Positions 29,265-37,491 of a stretch of DNA of 64,000 nt are shown here, piece by piece; within the stretch, counting starts at the first letter, position 1, and each line of letters begins with the position of its first letter. The notes under the pieces are model-generated. The model made no database searches, was not told where the DNA came from, and worked only from the letters and a program-made list of their open reading frames with translations. This DNA is from Bacillus haynesii. GTDB taxonomy: Bacteria; Bacillota; Bacilli; Bacillales; Bacillaceae. The stretch is taken from contig NZ_MRBL01000003.1 in the NCBI RefSeq assembly GCF_001969855.1, forward strand, positions 62,001 through 126,000, written 5' to 3'. Made by a program: the position numbers and the translations under genes.

Positions 29265-30239
29265 TTCGGAAGCTTTTACAAATGTGCCTTTTTTCATCGT
29301 GGCTATTGCCGTTTCTTTCATCAGAAGGACGTCCTTTGAAAGTGTGGAGGCGGGGACTTTTCTTCCGTTAACGGCGACTTTTGGATCGATCCATCTCACC
29401 TTTAATGTTTGATGAAAAGTAAAATCACCTTCATCTCCTTGTTTAACGCGCTGGCTCGCTGTGCTGAGTTTTTCCAGCGTTTCCCCGAAGCGCGCTTTTT
29501 GCTTTAGCATCGCAAGCAGTTCCGTATCGGTTTTGAAAAAATCGCGTCCCGTGATGATTCGCATATCAAGCGCCTCTTTCAGCATTTTACTGAGCGTACA
29601 GAGCGCATATACATTGAGGGGATTCATAAAGAAGTCAATCACCTCTTGATAGTAAAGACTGGCGAACCATTCGGCATGCTCCGCCGAAGTGCAGCAAATT
29701 TCGCCTTCAACAACGGTCAGTCCCGTTTCTAAAAATCTTCCAATCTCTTCTTGATCGCCAAATCCATAGGCTAAAGAGTCGCGAAGCGTGTAATCAATGC
29801 GATCCGCGCATAAAGAAGGAGCCGGCTGCTCCAGCAGCGTCCATTTTTGCTCGTCATATAAGATGTCTTCATCTTTGAATCCGTATGTATGCAAAATCCC
29901 GGGGATATCAGATTGTTTGACCCATTGGCGAAACATCTGTTCATGGTAATCTTCGTTTTCCATGTTAAATACATCATCAGCCACATGGGAAAATGCCGTA
30001 TGGGAAACATCGTGAAGCAATCCTGCAATTTGCTCGTCGAGGCTTCCGCCAAGCCTGCGAATCAAAAGCATAACCCCGATGCTGTGTTCGCAGCGGCTGA
30101 TGTTCCATGCGGGATTGACGAGAAAGCAAGCCCCGCCCTGATGAATCCCTTTCAGACGCTGAACGGCTTTTGAATGAATGAGGTCTGTCAGCACAGGCTC
30201 CAAATCTGCCTCCCCGTAAAGGCGGTCATTAATCTTCAT
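29262..30239 (-). CDS. HD-domain phosphohydrolase
   Basis: 325 residues from ATG 30239 (CAGGAGAG just upstream). HD metal-site residues are His52 (CEHSIG), His76-Asp77 (LLHDVSH) and an Asp in CADRIDY (146-149). The fold is that of COG1078 dNTPase-like HD proteins (SAMHD1/YwfO relatives). The start overlaps the MazG gene by 11 bp, so the two are translationally coupled and probably act on related nucleotides. The true substrate is not known. Confidence 0.8.
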   Translation of the reverse strand: MKINDRLYGEADLEPVLTDLIHSKAVQRLKGIHQGGACFLVNPAWNISRCEHSIGVMLLIRRLGGSLDEQIAGLLHDVSHTAFSHVADDVFNMENEDYHEQMFRQWVKQSDIPGILHTYGFKDEDILYDEQKWTLLEQPAPSLCADRIDYTLRDSLAYGFGDQEEIGRFLETGLTVVEGEICCTSAEHAEWFASLYYQEVIDFFMNPLNVYALCTLSKMLKEALDMRIITGRDFFKTDTELLAMLKQKARFGETLEKLSTASQRVKQGDEGDFTFHQTLKVRWIDPKVAVNGRKVPASTLSKDVLLMKETAIATMKKGTFVKASE

Positions 30240-30561
30240 GATGCTCTCCTGCAAATCGTTCCGTCAGTTTGCAACGGTGGGCATCCATCATGTCTTCCAA
30301 TGAAACATCGTATATGCCGGCAAGCATGATCAAATTCCCCATCACATCGCCCATTTCTTCGATCAGGTCTTTTTTCAGATCAGCGGCCGGCTGTTTTGCT
30401 TCGTCAGGACGGTCCCTTCCGATTTCGTATGCTCTGACCGCTCTCGCCAGTTCACCAGCCTCTTCCATTAAAAATCCCATCCGGATGAAAGGTCCGTATT
30501 CGCTCCATCCCCTTTTCCGGTAAAATGCCTTTGTCCATTGCTCCGCATCTGTGATTGTCAT
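30229..30561 (-). CDS. yvdC: MazG-like nucleotide pyrophosphohydrolase YvdC
   Basis: 110 residues, a single MazG-like domain. The metal-binding E-x-x-E at 34-37 (EEAGE) and E-x-x-D at 69-72 (EEMGD) are both present. The family hydrolyses NTPs or dNTPs to NMP plus PPi, often non-canonical ones. First gene of an operon with the HD phosphohydrolase. It has the same family name and region as in B. subtilis. Confidence 0.88.
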   Translation of the reverse strand: MTITDAEQWTKAFYRKRGWSEYGPFIRMGFLMEEAGELARAVRAYEIGRDRPDEAKQPAADLKKDLIEEMGDVMGNLIMLAGIYDVSLEDMMDAHRCKLTERFAGEHHED

Positions 30562-30672
30562 GAGTCATACACTCCCATTTAGAAATTCAATTATATTATC
30601 GCACACGGAACAAACAATATATAGTACAATGTTAATTGGTTTTATCAATATATGGAGTTGGAGTGAGCGAAA

Positions 30673-31263
30673 GTGAAAACGGTATGCGTATATTCAGGAT
30701 CAAATATGGGGGCGGACCCGGAGTACAAGAAGAAAGCTGCAGAGCTTGGCGTTTATATTGCCGAGAAGGGGCTTCGCCTTGTTTACGGCGGATCGAGAAT
30801 GGGATTGATGGGCGTGATTGCGGATACCGTATTGGAAAACGGCGGAGAAGTCGTCGGCGTTATGCCGAAGGGCCTTTTTACAGGGGAAATCGTTCATCAG
30901 CAGTTGACGGAACTGATCGAAGTGAGCGGCATGCATGAGCGCAAAGCGAAAATGAGTGAATTAGCTGACGGCTTTATCGCGATGCCCGGAGGCTTCGGCA
31001 CGTTTGAAGAGCTGTTTGAAGTGCTTTGCTGGGCGCAGATCGGCATTCACCAAAAGCCGATCGGACTTTACAATGTGAACGGCTATTTTGAACCCCTTCT
31101 TAAAATGCTCGAATACAGCGTTCAAGAAGGCTTTTCGAACGATTCGCACCTTCAGCTGATTCATGCTTCGGCAAGCCCTGCGGAATTGATCGGGAACATG
31201 AATGATTATCGCTATCCTGTCCTCGAGAAAAAGTGGAAGGATTATAGAAACCTTTACATATAG
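30673..31263 (+). CDS. yvdD: LOG-family nucleotide phosphoribohydrolase YvdD
   Basis: 196 residues. The LOG signature GGFGTFEE is at 106-113 with the upstream Arg90-Lys91 (MHERK) and N-terminal VYSGSNMG. These proteins were once called lysine decarboxylases, but members hydrolyse cytokinin riboside 5'-monophosphates or other AMP derivatives to base plus ribose 5-phosphate. GTG start with GGAGTGAG upstream. It is divergent from the MazG gene. Confidence 0.88.
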   Translation: MKTVCVYSGSNMGADPEYKKKAAELGVYIAEKGLRLVYGGSRMGLMGVIADTVLENGGEVVGVMPKGLFTGEIVHQQLTELIEVSGMHERKAKMSELADGFIAMPGGFGTFEELFEVLCWAQIGIHQKPIGLYNVNGYFEPLLKMLEYSVQEGFSNDSHLQLIHASASPAELIGNMNDYRYPVLEKKWKDYRNLYI

Positions 31264-31290
31264 CAAATGGGAAAACACATTTGGAGCATA

Positions 31291-31323
31291 AAAAAAGCTG
31301 CCGGAGTCACCGGCAGCTTTTTG
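31291..31323. terminator. Bidirectional terminator between yvdD and clpP
   Basis: AAAAAAGCTGCCGG, 5-nt loop, CCGGCAGCTTTTT, between convergent genes. Confidence 0.9.
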
Positions 31324-31328
31324 GCTGT

Positions 31329-31925
31329 TTACTTCTGTGCGTCGATATTGCGTGTGAGCACTTTATCAATCAGGCCGTATTCTTTTGCTTCTTCAGCCGT
31401 TTTGAAGTTGTCGCGGTCTGTATCGCGCTCGATCACTTCAAGCGGCTGTCCAGTGCGCTCTGCAAGGATTTTGTTCAGCTTGTCGCGCAATGAAAGAATG
31501 CGCTTCGCCGCGATTTCAATTTCAGTCGCCTGACCTTGTGCTCCGCCAAGCGGCTGGTGGATCATGACTTCACTGTTTGGAAGAGCGTAGCGCTTCCCTT
31601 TCTCACCGGCTGCAAGAAGGAACGCACCCATAGATGCCGCCATTCCCGTACAAATCGTAGAGACTTGCGGTTTAATAAACTGCATGGTGTCATAAATCGC
31701 CATACCGGCTGTGATGGAGCCGCCAGGGCTGTTGATATAGATGCTGATATCTTTTTCTGGATCTTCGGCTTCAAGGAATAGAAGCTGAGATACGATGGAG
31801 TTCGCAACATTGTCATCGATTGCTGATCCCAGCATAATGATACGGTCTTTCAACAAGCGTGAGTAAATGTCATACGCTCTTTCCCCGCGGTTCGTCTGTT
31901 CAATGACTGTAGGTATTAAATTCAT
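31329..31925 (-). CDS. clpP: ATP-dependent Clp protease proteolytic subunit
   Basis: 198 residues. Serine peptidase that forms a double heptamer and works with ClpC, ClpX or ClpE. The triad is Ser98 (GMAASMGAF), His123 (MIHQPLGG) and Asp172 (DRDNF). It degrades damaged and regulatory proteins and is central to stress response, competence and sporulation. Preceded by a sigma-A promoter overlapped by a CtsR box, so heat-shock control as in B. subtilis is expected. Confidence 0.99.
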   Translation of the reverse strand: MNLIPTVIEQTNRGERAYDIYSRLLKDRIIMLGSAIDDNVANSIVSQLLFLEAEDPEKDISIYINSPGGSITAGMAIYDTMQFIKPQVSTICTGMAASMGAFLLAAGEKGKRYALPNSEVMIHQPLGGAQGQATEIEIAAKRILSLRDKLNKILAERTGQPLEVIERDTDRDNFKTAEEAKEYGLIDKVLTRNIDAQK

Positions 31926-31965
31926 AATGCTCCTCCTTCACCTTAAAAGGTAAGTATGTAGTTTA

Positions 31966-31994
31966 ATCATACATTTTTGGTCAATAAAGGTCAA
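31966..31994 (-). promoter_or_regulatory. Sigma-A promoter of clpP
   Basis: On the minus strand TTGACC, 17-nt spacer, TATGAT, each one mismatch from consensus, about 45 bp upstream of the clpP start. Confidence 0.7.
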
Positions 31995-31995
31995 A
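31979..31995 (+). promoter_or_regulatory. CtsR operator of clpP
   Basis: GGTCAATAAAGGTCAAA is the CtsR heptad direct repeat (A/GGTCAAA-nnn-A/GGTCAAA) with one mismatch. It overlaps the -35 and spacer of the clpP promoter, as expected for class III heat-shock repression. Confidence 0.88.
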
Positions 31996-32152
31996 CAAAA
32001 AGCAACCTTCATACAAAAGACATACTGAGGTTTATTTTTCCCATTTTAAAGGACATTCAAACAAAATATCAACTGTATATAGAAAATTCGAGTCTAAGTC
32101 CACTGGCCTTCATTTTATTTTATAGGAAAGAAGGAAGCCGGTTATAGGTTAT

Positions 32153-32359
32153 GTGAACGCGCACAAGAGCAGCCTGACAGATCAGCAGAGACTTGTTGTT
32201 GCTTCAGAGCTCCAACATAAGAAGAAATCGAAGCGGATCGTATTTCTTTTATGGCGGTTCCTCAGGCTGATGATCTTCATGATGATGCGGGTTTTTCGTT
32301 TCAACCAAGAGATTGTGATTGACTTTTTAAAGAACAGCCCTTATAATATGAATTGCTGA
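32153..32359 (+). CDS. Small hypothetical basic protein upstream of tRNA-Arg
   Basis: 68 residues from a GTG. A basic N-terminal half is followed by a hydrophobic stretch (FLLWRFLRLMIFMMM), suggesting membrane association. Codon use looks like that of neighbouring genes. Against it, the ribosome-binding site is poor (GAAGGAAG about 20 nt upstream) and the tRNA promoter lies within its 3' end. No family recognised. Confidence 0.35.
   Translation: MNAHKSSLTDQQRLVVASELQHKKKSKRIVFLLWRFLRLMIFMMMRVFRFNQEIVIDFLKNSPYNMNC
32319..32347 (+). promoter_or_regulatory. Sigma-A promoter of tRNA-Arg
   Basis: TTGACT, 17-nt spacer, TATAAT, 30 bp upstream of the tRNA. One mismatch to consensus in total. Confidence 0.8.
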
Positions 32360-32377
32360 CGTTAAAAATCATATTGT

Positions 32378-32453
32378 GCGCTCGTAGCTCAGCTGGATAG
32401 AGCGGTGGTTTCCGGTACCACGTCTGCCGGGGGTTCGAATCCCTCCGAGCGCG
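32378..32453 (+). tRNA. tRNA-Arg, anticodon CCG
   Basis: A cloverleaf is visible. The acceptor stem is GCGCTCG/CGAGCGC with discriminator G. The D-arm stem GCTC/GAGC is present, the anticodon stem GTGGT/ACCAC closes loop TTCCGGT, and the T-arm is GGGGG-TTCGAAT-CCCTC. The anticodon CCG reads the CGG codon. CCA is not encoded. The variable region GTCTGCC is 7 nt rather than the usual 4-5. It is the single tRNA next to clpP, as trnQ-Arg in B. subtilis. Confidence 0.95.
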
Positions 32454-32461
32454 TTTTCAAG

Positions 32462-32496
32462 ACAAGGGTTTGGCATTTGCCGCCCTTGTTTTTTTG
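32462..32496 (+). terminator. Terminator of tRNA-Arg
   Basis: ACAAGGG and CCCTTGT enclose an inner GGC/GCC pairing and are followed by eight T. Confidence 0.85.
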
Positions 32497-32580
32497 TGAA
32501 CACTTTAGTCGTATTTGACTCACCGGAAGCATATATCAATTGGAGTCACTCGTAATGACTAGACGAAGGGGCGGGGTTAA

Positions 32581-32733
32581 ATGGACAAAAAACACAATTA
32601 TTTTATACCATCAGGGCTGTTGATTGGATTAGGGATCGGGATATTATTCGATCATCCGGCGCCGGGGCTTTTGATCGGCCTCGGTGCGGGGATCTTGTTG
32701 TCTGCCGTTGTGCCGAAACGAAACGGGGAGTGA
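32581..32733 (+). CDS. 50-residue glycine-rich membrane peptide, unknown function
   Basis: ATG 32581 to TGA 32733, behind GGGGCGGGG 5 nt upstream. After a polar start (MDKKHNYFIPS) come two glycine-rich hydrophobic segments, GLLIGLGIGILF and GLLIGLGAGILL, joined by DHPAP, and a basic end PKRNGE. The two segments are near repeats of each other and could form a helical hairpin in the membrane. A terminator follows immediately. Similar short peptides are common hypotheticals in Bacillus; no function is known to me. Confidence 0.7.
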   Translation: MDKKHNYFIPSGLLIGLGIGILFDHPAPGLLIGLGAGILLSAVVPKRNGE

Positions 32734-32755
32734 GCTGTAATGGCTCGCTTTTTTT
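32729..32755 (+). terminator. Terminator of the 50-residue peptide gene
   Basis: AGTGAGC, 7-nt loop, GCTCGCT, with one G-T pair, then eight T. It overlaps the stop codon. Confidence 0.75.
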
Positions 32756-32765
32756 GCGCTCTCAC

Positions 32766-32790
32766 AAAAAAGGCGGCTGTTTGGCCGCCT
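32766..32790 (-). terminator. Terminator of levB
   Basis: On the minus strand AGGCGGC, 6-nt loop, GCCGCCT, followed by six T, just past the levB stop. Confidence 0.85.
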
Positions 32791-32798
32791 GGTGTTGT

Positions 32799-34346
32799 TT
32801 AATCGCGGATTGAACGCATATGTTTGATCTTAAGATTTTCAAAGACGGCCGTTCCATTTTCGGTAAAGAGTGTGATGCCTGTATCATTCAGGTCGGGAAA
32901 TGCAAGGTTTGAGTGCGTCGTTTCGCCGTCATCAATAAATGCTTCGACAGTGTTTTGATCTACGATGATTGTGAAATGCACCCGCTTTTTTTCCGGATCA
33001 AACGGTGCTTTGCTTTCCAAATAGGTGCGGCTGCTGTCAGGCTGTCCCGTAAACCCTCTATTTACAAAAGAATATCCGCCTTCAGCCGAAATTCCCACAT
33101 CGATATGGCGTTTCCGATCCGCAGATTCTCTGAGCCTGAATCCCGCATTTTTAAGATCGGCCCACGAGATATCAGCCTCAAGCTGATAGGTATTTCCCTT
33201 AATCTGAAGCGTTTTTGATCCGTTTACTTCGATGCGCTCAAACTCATCGGCCGATTCGGTTAATTCATCCAATTGACCGATCGGCTGAGAGGCGAGGCTG
33301 TATTGATTTCCGCCTTGATGTTTAAGCTGAATTTGCCGGACGATCGAATCGGTTCCGTTAAAACCGTCTTTCCATGTTGGCGTCCGGTTTGCATAATCCC
33401 AGTTATTCATCCACGCCAAAGCATAGCGTTTCCCGTACGGATCGTTCGTTTCGCCGTCTTCAAATGTCACGCCCGCATACCAGTCAAATCCGTAATCAAG
33501 CCACTGGGGTTCTGTTTCGTCTGCCGTAAATTCGTTGCCGTTGAAGCTGCCTGTCCAGTATGCATAAGTATTCGGCTTGCCGGTTCCTTTCCCGTTGGCG
33601 CTCGCTCCGAGAACCCATTTGTATGTTCCGTCATCCGCCCGCATCCTGAACAGATCCGGACATTCGATGATGCCGATATTTTCTGTTTGAAAACTGCCTG
33701 TATAACGCCATTCCTTTAGATTTTGCGATTCGTAAAAGCCGATTTTCGTTCCTTCGGCCAGCGCCATCACCCATTTATCATCCTGTTCATCCCAGATCAC
33801 TTTCGGATCTCTGAAATCGACGGTGTCCGGATTAGGCAAGACCGGCTCTTCACCGTAAGGTTTAAATGTTTTTCCTCCATTTTGGCTGTACCATAAAAAT
33901 TGTTCTTCTTTCCCGTCATTGGCCGATGGCTGCGTCATAATCGCCACGATCGCCCCTTTGCCGAAGCCGGCTGTGTTTTGTGAGTCGACAACGACAGAAC
34001 CGGACCAAGGATCGCCATTTTTATTCGTATATTTCGGAATGGCAACCCCTTGATCCTGCCAGTGGACGAGATCATCTGATACAGCGTGGCGCCACTCTGT
34101 TCCATTGCCGTCCGGATAGTCCCGGTTATAGAGGTAGTAGTAATGATATTCTCCATTGAAATAAACGGGCTTTTGAGGATCGTTTTTCCATTTGTCAGGC
34201 GTTGTCAAATGGAAAGCTGCACGATATTCCGGTGTTTCCGGGGATTCTCCCTTTTTTTCTGTTTCCCGGGCTGAAGCCAATATCATGATGAAGATTCCAA
34301 GACAAACAGTTAAAATGCTGATCCGCTTATATACTGTCTTCTTCAA
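32799..34346 (-). CDS. levB: Endolevanase, glycoside hydrolase family 32
   Basis: About 515 residues with the TTG start at 34344-34346 (GCGGGGA 6 nt upstream), close to B. subtilis LevB (516). An upstream GTG start is less likely. An N-terminal hydrophobic signal (about 8-25) is followed by the GH32 five-blade propeller and a C-terminal beta-sandwich. Catalytic motifs are WKNDPQ with nucleophile Asp56, RDP at 179-181 and the acid/base Glu228 in IECPDLF. It cuts levan, the product of SacB, which is encoded directly upstream. Confidence 0.93.
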   Translation of the reverse strand: MKKTVYKRISILTVCLGIFIMILASARETEKKGESPETPEYRAAFHLTTPDKWKNDPQKPVYFNGEYHYYYLYNRDYPDGNGTEWRHAVSDDLVHWQDQGVAIPKYTNKNGDPWSGSVVVDSQNTAGFGKGAIVAIMTQPSANDGKEEQFLWYSQNGGKTFKPYGEEPVLPNPDTVDFRDPKVIWDEQDDKWVMALAEGTKIGFYESQNLKEWRYTGSFQTENIGIIECPDLFRMRADDGTYKWVLGASANGKGTGKPNTYAYWTGSFNGNEFTADETEPQWLDYGFDWYAGVTFEDGETNDPYGKRYALAWMNNWDYANRTPTWKDGFNGTDSIVRQIQLKHQGGNQYSLASQPIGQLDELTESADEFERIEVNGSKTLQIKGNTYQLEADISWADLKNAGFRLRESADRKRHIDVGISAEGGYSFVNRGFTGQPDSSRTYLESKAPFDPEKKRVHFTIIVDQNTVEAFIDDGETTHSNLAFPDLNDTGITLFTENGTAVFENLKIKHMRSIRD

Positions 34347-34380
34347 GAAAATTCCCCGCTTTATTCTAAGATGATACACG

Positions 34381-34418
34381 AAAGAAAATGCCGATGTTCA
34401 CCGGCATTTTCTTTCGTT
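34381..34418 (-). terminator. Hairpin between sacB and levB
   Basis: A perfect 13-bp stem AAAGAAAATGCCG / CGGCATTTTCTTT with an 8-nt loop. The tail beyond the stem is not T-rich, so it may terminate only partly and allow sacB-levB read-through. Confidence 0.7.
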
Positions 34419-34422
34419 CGTT

Positions 34423-35871
34423 TTATTTGTTAACCGTTAATTGTCCTTGTTCAAGGATGCTGTTTTTGACTACGGATGTTTTCGATCCTTTGATCTTCAG
34501 CAAAAAGCTTGGTGCAAATGTGGCGTGATGCTCGTTCGAAATCCCTCTGTTTGTGATGTAGCTCGTGATGACGACTTCGTCGCCTTTTTTCTGCGGTACG
34601 GCAAAGTGTGAATAAGTAAATGTGATGTCATTGTAATCCAGGTCCATGTGCAAAACAAGTCCGGATTTGTTTAAAGGTTTGAATGGCCCGGTTAGTGAAT
34701 TTGATACATAGCCGAGCATATAAATGTCTTTTGCACCGATGCCGTCAATTGTCATTTTTGATCCTCTTGAATCTGTGAACAGATACCATTTTCCGTTCAT
34801 TTTGAAGAGATTGGCCCGTTCGATTTCATCTGTCACCGTATTGGAGGCGATCAAAGGCTTCATGACTTTTTTCAACGTATAATCGTTATTTAATTCGATG
34901 ATTCCGAGTGCGCCGTTAGCCAACGAAGCGTTCTTTTTGTTCGCTCCTTGCAGCAGCTTGCTGCTTTCTTTTTTAAAGAACTTCTTGCTGCCGCCGTAGT
35001 AGGTTCTGTTGAATAGGGAATCTTCTCCCTGGTAGCCGGTTTTTGTTCCCGTATTGGCTTCAAATACGAGATATTTGCGGCCGTGGTCTTCCACATAATG
35101 CGGGTCTCTCATCGTATGGTTGTCGCCGGAGCTGTAGTTTCCTTCGTCAATGAATTGCTGTACGTTTTGGTACACCGTGCCGTCGGCGCCGTCAAAGACC
35201 GATTTATGATCTTTTACACCGTCAATTTTGAGCGTGTCCGAATCCGGCTGAGAGAAATTGACTTGAGCTGTTGTCAGCGTCTGCTTGCCGTATTGTGTGC
35301 CGGAGAAAGCTGTGTAAAACAGTCGGACTTTTCCGTCTTTTGTCAGCGTGGCGGAACCTGACCACTCTTGTGTTTGATACTTAAGGTACGGATCGTCAGG
35401 AGCGAATTTGTCGCTGTCTTTAAACACTCTGCCGGCGTTTTTCCAGCTGTCGATGGAAGTTTCGCCTTTCTTTTGATAGAACAAGTAGATGGATGTGTCA
35501 TCGACGTCTTTCGGATCGCCCGCCAGCGCGAAAACAAGATTGTAGCCGTGGTATGTAGCAACCGTCCCATCGGCATTTTGCAGCGGCCAGCTGTCCCATA
35601 CGTCTAAATCGATCAGCTCTCCATTTTTGTTATACCCTTTTGCTGAAGGGATGTTTTTGATGGTTTTCGGATCGAATTGAGGAACTTTAAATTGTTCGCT
35701 CTTTTGCTGCTCGGGAATTTTCAGCATGTCATGTCTTGTGATATGAGAAAATCCGTAGCTCTTCTTGTAATCTTGCGTTTCTTTTGCAAAGGCTTGCGGC
35801 GCAGCTCCCGCAAGCAGAGCTGCTGCAACGGTTAAGGCTGACGCTTTTTTAGCGATGTTTTTGATGTTCAT
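34423..35871 (-). CDS. sacB: Levansucrase
   Basis: 482-residue secreted GH68 enzyme that splits sucrose and polymerises the fructosyl unit to levan. Signal peptide is 1-29 (AFA before KETQDY). The triad is Asp93 (VWDSWP, nucleophile), Asp256 (MRDPHY, stabiliser) and Glu351 (DEIERANLF, acid/base). These correspond to Asp86, Asp247 and Glu342 of the B. subtilis enzyme. Preceded by a sucrose-inducible antiterminator leader and followed by levB. Confidence 0.98.
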   Translation of the reverse strand: MNIKNIAKKASALTVAAALLAGAAPQAFAKETQDYKKSYGFSHITRHDMLKIPEQQKSEQFKVPQFDPKTIKNIPSAKGYNKNGELIDLDVWDSWPLQNADGTVATYHGYNLVFALAGDPKDVDDTSIYLFYQKKGETSIDSWKNAGRVFKDSDKFAPDDPYLKYQTQEWSGSATLTKDGKVRLFYTAFSGTQYGKQTLTTAQVNFSQPDSDTLKIDGVKDHKSVFDGADGTVYQNVQQFIDEGNYSSGDNHTMRDPHYVEDHGRKYLVFEANTGTKTGYQGEDSLFNRTYYGGSKKFFKKESSKLLQGANKKNASLANGALGIIELNNDYTLKKVMKPLIASNTVTDEIERANLFKMNGKWYLFTDSRGSKMTIDGIGAKDIYMLGYVSNSLTGPFKPLNKSGLVLHMDLDYNDITFTYSHFAVPQKKGDEVVITSYITNRGISNEHHATFAPSFLLKIKGSKTSVVKNSILEQGQLTVNK

Positions 35872-35970
35872 TAATATTTCCTCCCTTTTTCAATATGTTA
35901 ATAGATTGCTCCTGACAACATGAACGTTTCCAATCATCCCTCCTAACTGCGGCATTGTCCTGAAGAACAG

Positions 35971-36041
35971 AAAAAAGACCTAAAATGTGCAAGGTCATAT
36001 AGGCAAAAGATAGATTTCGCCCTTCACACATTTTAGGTCTT
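35971..36041 (-). terminator. sacB leader terminator (attenuator)
   Basis: A perfect 15-bp stem on the minus strand (AAGACCTAAAATGTG with CACATTTTAGGTCTT) around a 37-nt structured loop, then six T. It lies in the untranslated leader about 100 bp before sacB, as in B. subtilis. Confidence 0.9.
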
Positions 36042-36064
36042 GCCTGCTTAGACAGTAACAATCC
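36036..36064 (-). promoter_or_regulatory. RAT: SacY-type ribonucleic antiterminator of sacB
   Basis: The minus strand reads GGATTGTTACTG, a short loop, then AGCAGGCAAGACC, the conserved BglG/SacY-family RAT. Its 3' end shares AAGACC with the 5' arm of the terminator, so binding of the antiterminator protein blocks the terminator. No sacY or sacX is in this window. Confidence 0.88.
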
Positions 36065-36085
36065 CGACGATATTGAATTACCATC

Positions 36086-36114
36086 ATTCTAATATACTCA
36101 TCTCTGGGACTCAA
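36086..36114 (-). promoter_or_regulatory. Candidate sacB promoter
   Basis: On the minus strand TTGAGT, 17-nt spacer, TAGAAT. A start near 36079 would put the RAT about 15 nt into the transcript. Confidence 0.6.
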
Positions 36115-36223
36115 CTGGTCTAAGTTCCTCTTTTCTCATCCATTTTTATACAATCGACATCAATATTAAGCGGAAAGACACCTTTTTTATATGAATCTAT
36201 AGTCTGTGTAAAGGGGTGGAATC

Positions 36224-37318
36224 TTAATCATTGAAATCAATATACATCGGTATATTTTCCCAAAAGGCATCTGGAATTGCGAGCTTCCGCTGGTCATGTC
36301 TTGACAGGGTTGTTTGAATATCGTCCTCTTTTCCGGCTTGAACTTTTTGTAGCCACTCCGGATCTATTAGGAGACCCCGGCCGATTCCGATGAGATCGGC
36401 TCCTGTTTCCAGCGCTTGAAGGGCGTCTTCCGGTGTGCGTACTTGCCCGGCTCCGATCAGTGGGAGACGGTCTTGGACTGCTTCTTTGATCAGTTCCATC
36501 CTTGTGCGGGATCTGTCTGCACCCCTGCGCGGCAAGGACCGGAAATCAACCAGTGATACGTGCAGGTAATCCAATGCTTGTTCCAGCAGTACATTGACGA
36601 AAGACAACGTTTCAGCCATTGTAATTCCAGGTGTTTCCGGCTCTTCGGGCGAAAACTTGTAGCCGATGATAAAGGACGGCTTATGACAGCTTTCCGCTAC
36701 ACGTCTGATTTCTTCTATGATCTGAAGCGGAAACCTCATTCGTTTCTCTAAAGTGCCGCCCCAGCTGTCATTGCGCCGGTTGTAATAAGGGGAGAAGAAC
36801 TGATGGATGAGAAACCCGTTTGCGCCGTGAATTTCGACTCCGTCAAACCCGGCTTCGATCGCTCTTCGCGCCGCCTGGCCGAAAGAATAGATAAGGTCTT
36901 GAATTTCTTGATCAGACAGCGCCCTTGGCACCGGTGCATTCGGTTGATTTGGAGCGACAGCGCTTGCGCTGACTGTTCGTTCTATACCTTTGGCTCCGGA
37001 ATGGAACAGCTGCAGGATTGCTTTTGCTCCGTGTTTCTTTAAAGTGGCTGCAAGCCGGGTTAGTCCTGGGATTTGATCATCGTTCTCAGCTCCGGGGATG
37101 CCGGGAAATCCGGTTCCGGGCTGTACGGTTGTCGCAGATGTGATGACCATCCCGACTTCTGTTGTCCGCGCGGCATAATAGACCAGTTCGTCATCGGAAA
37201 TCGATCCTCCCGGTAATGAGGATGAATGCCCCATTGGCGGCATGATGATCCTATTTTTCAATTGGATTCCGTTTTTAAAAGTAAAGGGGGTGAATAAGGA
37301 AGCATATTGTTTTTTCAT
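36224..37318 (-). CDS. Old yellow enzyme family NADH:flavin oxidoreductase (YqiG-like)
   Basis: 364 residues from ATG 37318 (AAGGAG upstream). TIM-barrel FMN enzyme. The N-terminal KNRIIMPPMG and the His164/Asn167 pair in HGANGFLIHQFF, which polarises the carbonyl of alpha,beta-unsaturated substrates, are OYE hallmarks. FMN-phosphate binding is in GAGQVRT and GADLIGIGRGLL. No C-terminal iron-sulfur or FAD domain, so it is the single-domain type. Divergent from an HxlR regulator that probably controls it. Confidence 0.85.
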   Translation of the reverse strand: MKKQYASLFTPFTFKNGIQLKNRIIMPPMGHSSSLPGGSISDDELVYYAARTTEVGMVITSATTVQPGTGFPGIPGAENDDQIPGLTRLAATLKKHGAKAILQLFHSGAKGIERTVSASAVAPNQPNAPVPRALSDQEIQDLIYSFGQAARRAIEAGFDGVEIHGANGFLIHQFFSPYYNRRNDSWGGTLEKRMRFPLQIIEEIRRVAESCHKPSFIIGYKFSPEEPETPGITMAETLSFVNVLLEQALDYLHVSLVDFRSLPRRGADRSRTRMELIKEAVQDRLPLIGAGQVRTPEDALQALETGADLIGIGRGLLIDPEWLQKVQAGKEDDIQTTLSRHDQRKLAIPDAFWENIPMYIDFND

Positions 37319-37491
37319 GTTTTTTCTCCTTTTTGATATAACAATAGCAACCACCGGGAGGCTCCACAAGAACGCAATTTTTTTATATATGCTTTATAAA
37401 AATAAACCGTCAGATCGTTCTCTTGAATGCTCTGGCGTCCATATGGTAGGATCAAGTCAAAATTGGCGAATGAGGCAATGGAGGAATTGCT

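Larger units (their letters stand above)
35872..36223. other. 352-bp region: sacB leader and promoter
   Basis: Contains the sacB leader terminator (35971-36041), the RAT antiterminator (36036-36064), a promoter (36086-36114) and, beyond it, the 3' flank of the OYE gene. No further gene seen. Confidence 0.7.
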
